Positions 62,675 to 64,000 of a DNA stretch of 64,000 nucleotides are shown piece after piece. The stretch lies in NCBI RefSeq assembly GCF_900637295.1, contig NZ_LR134363.1, forward strand, positions 434,001 to 498,000. Direction: 5' to 3'. Position 1 is the first letter of the stretch; the number at the start of each line of letters is the position of its first letter. Source of the stretch: Actinomyces slackii (GTDB taxonomy: Bacteria > Actinomycetota > Actinomycetes > Actinomycetales > Actinomycetaceae). A program made the translations under genes and the position numbers. The notes below the pieces were generated by a model. It was not told where the DNA came from, searched no databases, and saw nothing but the letters and a program-made list of their open reading frames with translations.

Positions 62675-64000
62675 TCACAGTCGCGGTACGCCGCCAAGGC
62701 GCCCGGAGGCGTAGAAACCCAGGAGGTCAGCGTCCTTGCGCACTCCCTCCCGCGTGAACTCCGAGACACGGCTCAGCCGAGTCCGCCCGGCCTTCTTGTC
62801 CGCCAGCCAAAGCTCATCTCGGCGCAGCAGTCCCGCCCGCATGATCTGGATCTCATGAGTGGTGAATACCAGTTGCCTGCGATCCTCCTTGCCAAGCCCA
62901 TCCAGGAACGATCGAATCAACTCCTGCGTCAGCAGAGGATGCATGGAGTTCTCCAGCTCATCGACCACGAACACTCCTCGAGACGAGCCCTCAACGAGTT
63001 GGAACAGCATGGGCAACAGATGCATGAAGCGCGCCGTGCCATCCGATTCCTCCTCCAATGGCAGGCTGAAGGCTTCGGTTGGTGTGCCATCCGGGCCCAG
63101 CTCGCCCTGATGCACCATCACCAGTCGCTGCGCCCGCAGAGCGCCATCCTCGGTCAAGGACACCAGCCCGTACTGCCCCAACTGCCCGGTCAGGACGAAC
63201 GTGCCCCCCTCCGCGGCCAGACGCTCCTTGATGCCGTCCACAGCCCCAGGAGGCAGCACAGAGGATGCTGAGACCTCCTCAAGCTCGATCCGCACGATGC
63301 CGGTATCGGCCGTCGTCAAGCCATGATTCATTGCATCGGCGAAGAGCTCGTCCTCAGCGATCCTGGCAGGCAGCATGACATACTCGGAGCGCGGATCGAT
63401 GATCCGCAGCTGCTCGGAGAACCAGTCCCATGCTCGAGCCACCGTCCCGGGAGCGCTGTCAACCGCCCCCAGTTCACCAAGGAACGTCCGGTTGGGGGCG
63501 ATCACCGACTTCAATGCCTCCGCGGCTCGATTCCCCGCACAATCACCGAAGAGCTCCACGTCTCGTGCCCACGCTCGAAGAGCACCTCCTCATCCCTGCC
63601 CCGCACCCGGACGAGCGTCTCCGAAAGGATCTGCCGCCGATCCGCGGTAATCTCGTAGTAGAACACCCAGTCGCGTCGCCGCCCGGGGGTGTCACCAGGA
63701 GCGGCAACCACGAACTCCACCCCGAAGGTCGTGGGCTCGTCCACCCCGTGAAGCATGTGCGGCACCACGGGAAGGACATCCTTGGGCGCGCGCTCCAACC
63801 ACGATCTCCTGCAGGACTTTGAGGCCTGCCACGAGCACTGATTTCCCTGCCGCGTTCGCACCGTACACAGCAGCCACCGGAAGCACTCTCGAGCGTCCCA
63901 CCTGGGCAAGGCGGTCCCCGTGCCGACGCTCATTGGTCGCCACCAAGGAGAGTTCAACCTGCTCGTAGACCGACTTCCAGTTGGACACTGACAAGTAGCG
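62675..64000 (-). pseudogene. rloA: RloA-type AAA ATPase broken by two frameshifts (runs off the window)
   Basis: Three overlapping frames together make one AAA15/RloA-type ATPase. The first (from the edge) has Walker A in AVYGANAAGKSVLVAGLKVL. The second, from about 63805, has PVVPHMLHGVDEPTTFGVEF and WVFYYEITADRRQ. The third, from about 63550, has Walker B GVFVVDELENSMHP and the switch FTTHE. Frames one and three coincide, so the two indels compensate in frame but the middle piece is out of it. The N-terminus lies beyond base 64000. With RloB it formed an RloAB (AbiL-like) operon, now inactive. Confidence 0.75.

Overview
The window is high-GC actinobacterial chromosome, most probably from an oral-type Actinomyces or a close relative in Actinomycetaceae. 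The evidence is strong G/C bias at third codon positions, an actinobacterial GuaB1, a sortase-anchored adhesin with an LARTG signal and Pro/Ser/Glu stalk, a DUF6318-type lipoprotein paired with a PKD-domain exoprotein, leaderless-looking genes, and an XRE / ImmA-IrrE / seven-TM gene trio typical of actinobacteria. It carries about 45 intact protein genes, three tRNA genes, four broken genes and an unusually rich set of intergenic repeats.

Layout. 0-8 kb: the edge of a membrane-protein gene, a Schlafen/AlbA_2-type regulator behind a 21-bp-period operator array, a beta-helix/RTX lipoprotein and an LARTG adhesin. 8-18 kb: HrpA helicase, an excalibur lipoprotein, cardiolipin synthase, a wall-associated exoprotein, a SprT-like metalloprotein and small conserved proteins. 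18-25 kb: an 82-bp perfect palindrome, a frameshifted LacI regulator, a sulfur amino-acid operon (MalY/PatB-like plus Cys/Met lyase) behind a possible leader peptide, GuaB1 and an AroE-like enzyme. 25-28.7 kb: tRNA-Arg(ACG), a repetitive Pro/Gly/Ala-rich membrane protein, a VOC protein, tRNA-Ser(GCT) and tRNA-Ser(TGA).

28.8-41 kb looks like a mannoside-use locus: an AGE-family sugar isomerase, a ROK repressor divergent from a solute-binding lipoprotein, two permeases and a GH38 alpha-mannosidase. No ATPase is encoded, so a shared one is presumably used. A ParE/RelE toxin-antitoxin pair sits inside this stretch, bracketed by two copies of a dispersed palindromic repeat. The next operon is serS - HAD phosphatase - a second solute-binding lipoprotein. 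43-57 kb holds the XRE/ImmA/7-TM module, OxyR, a lipid kinase, PheA, a fructosamine kinase, a large membrane protein facing a GT2 enzyme, and an amidohydrolase - DUF885 pair in which DUF885 lacks its catalytic Glu.

57.4-60.1 kb is accessory, gene-poor and repeat-dense: another dispersed-repeat copy, a 209-bp element with terminal inverted repeats, a three-copy direct repeat, and a seven-unit array with a strict 61-bp period that resembles a decayed CRISPR. 60.1-61.7 kb encodes a lipoprotein plus PKD exoprotein. 61.8-64 kb is a ruined defence island: a Vsr C-terminal fragment, a truncated RloB, and an RloA-type ATPase with two frameshifts that runs off the edge. The most unusual signals are the 61-bp array, the four-copy palindromic element that also brackets the toxin-antitoxin pair, the 21-bp operator array, the 82-bp palindrome and the decayed island.
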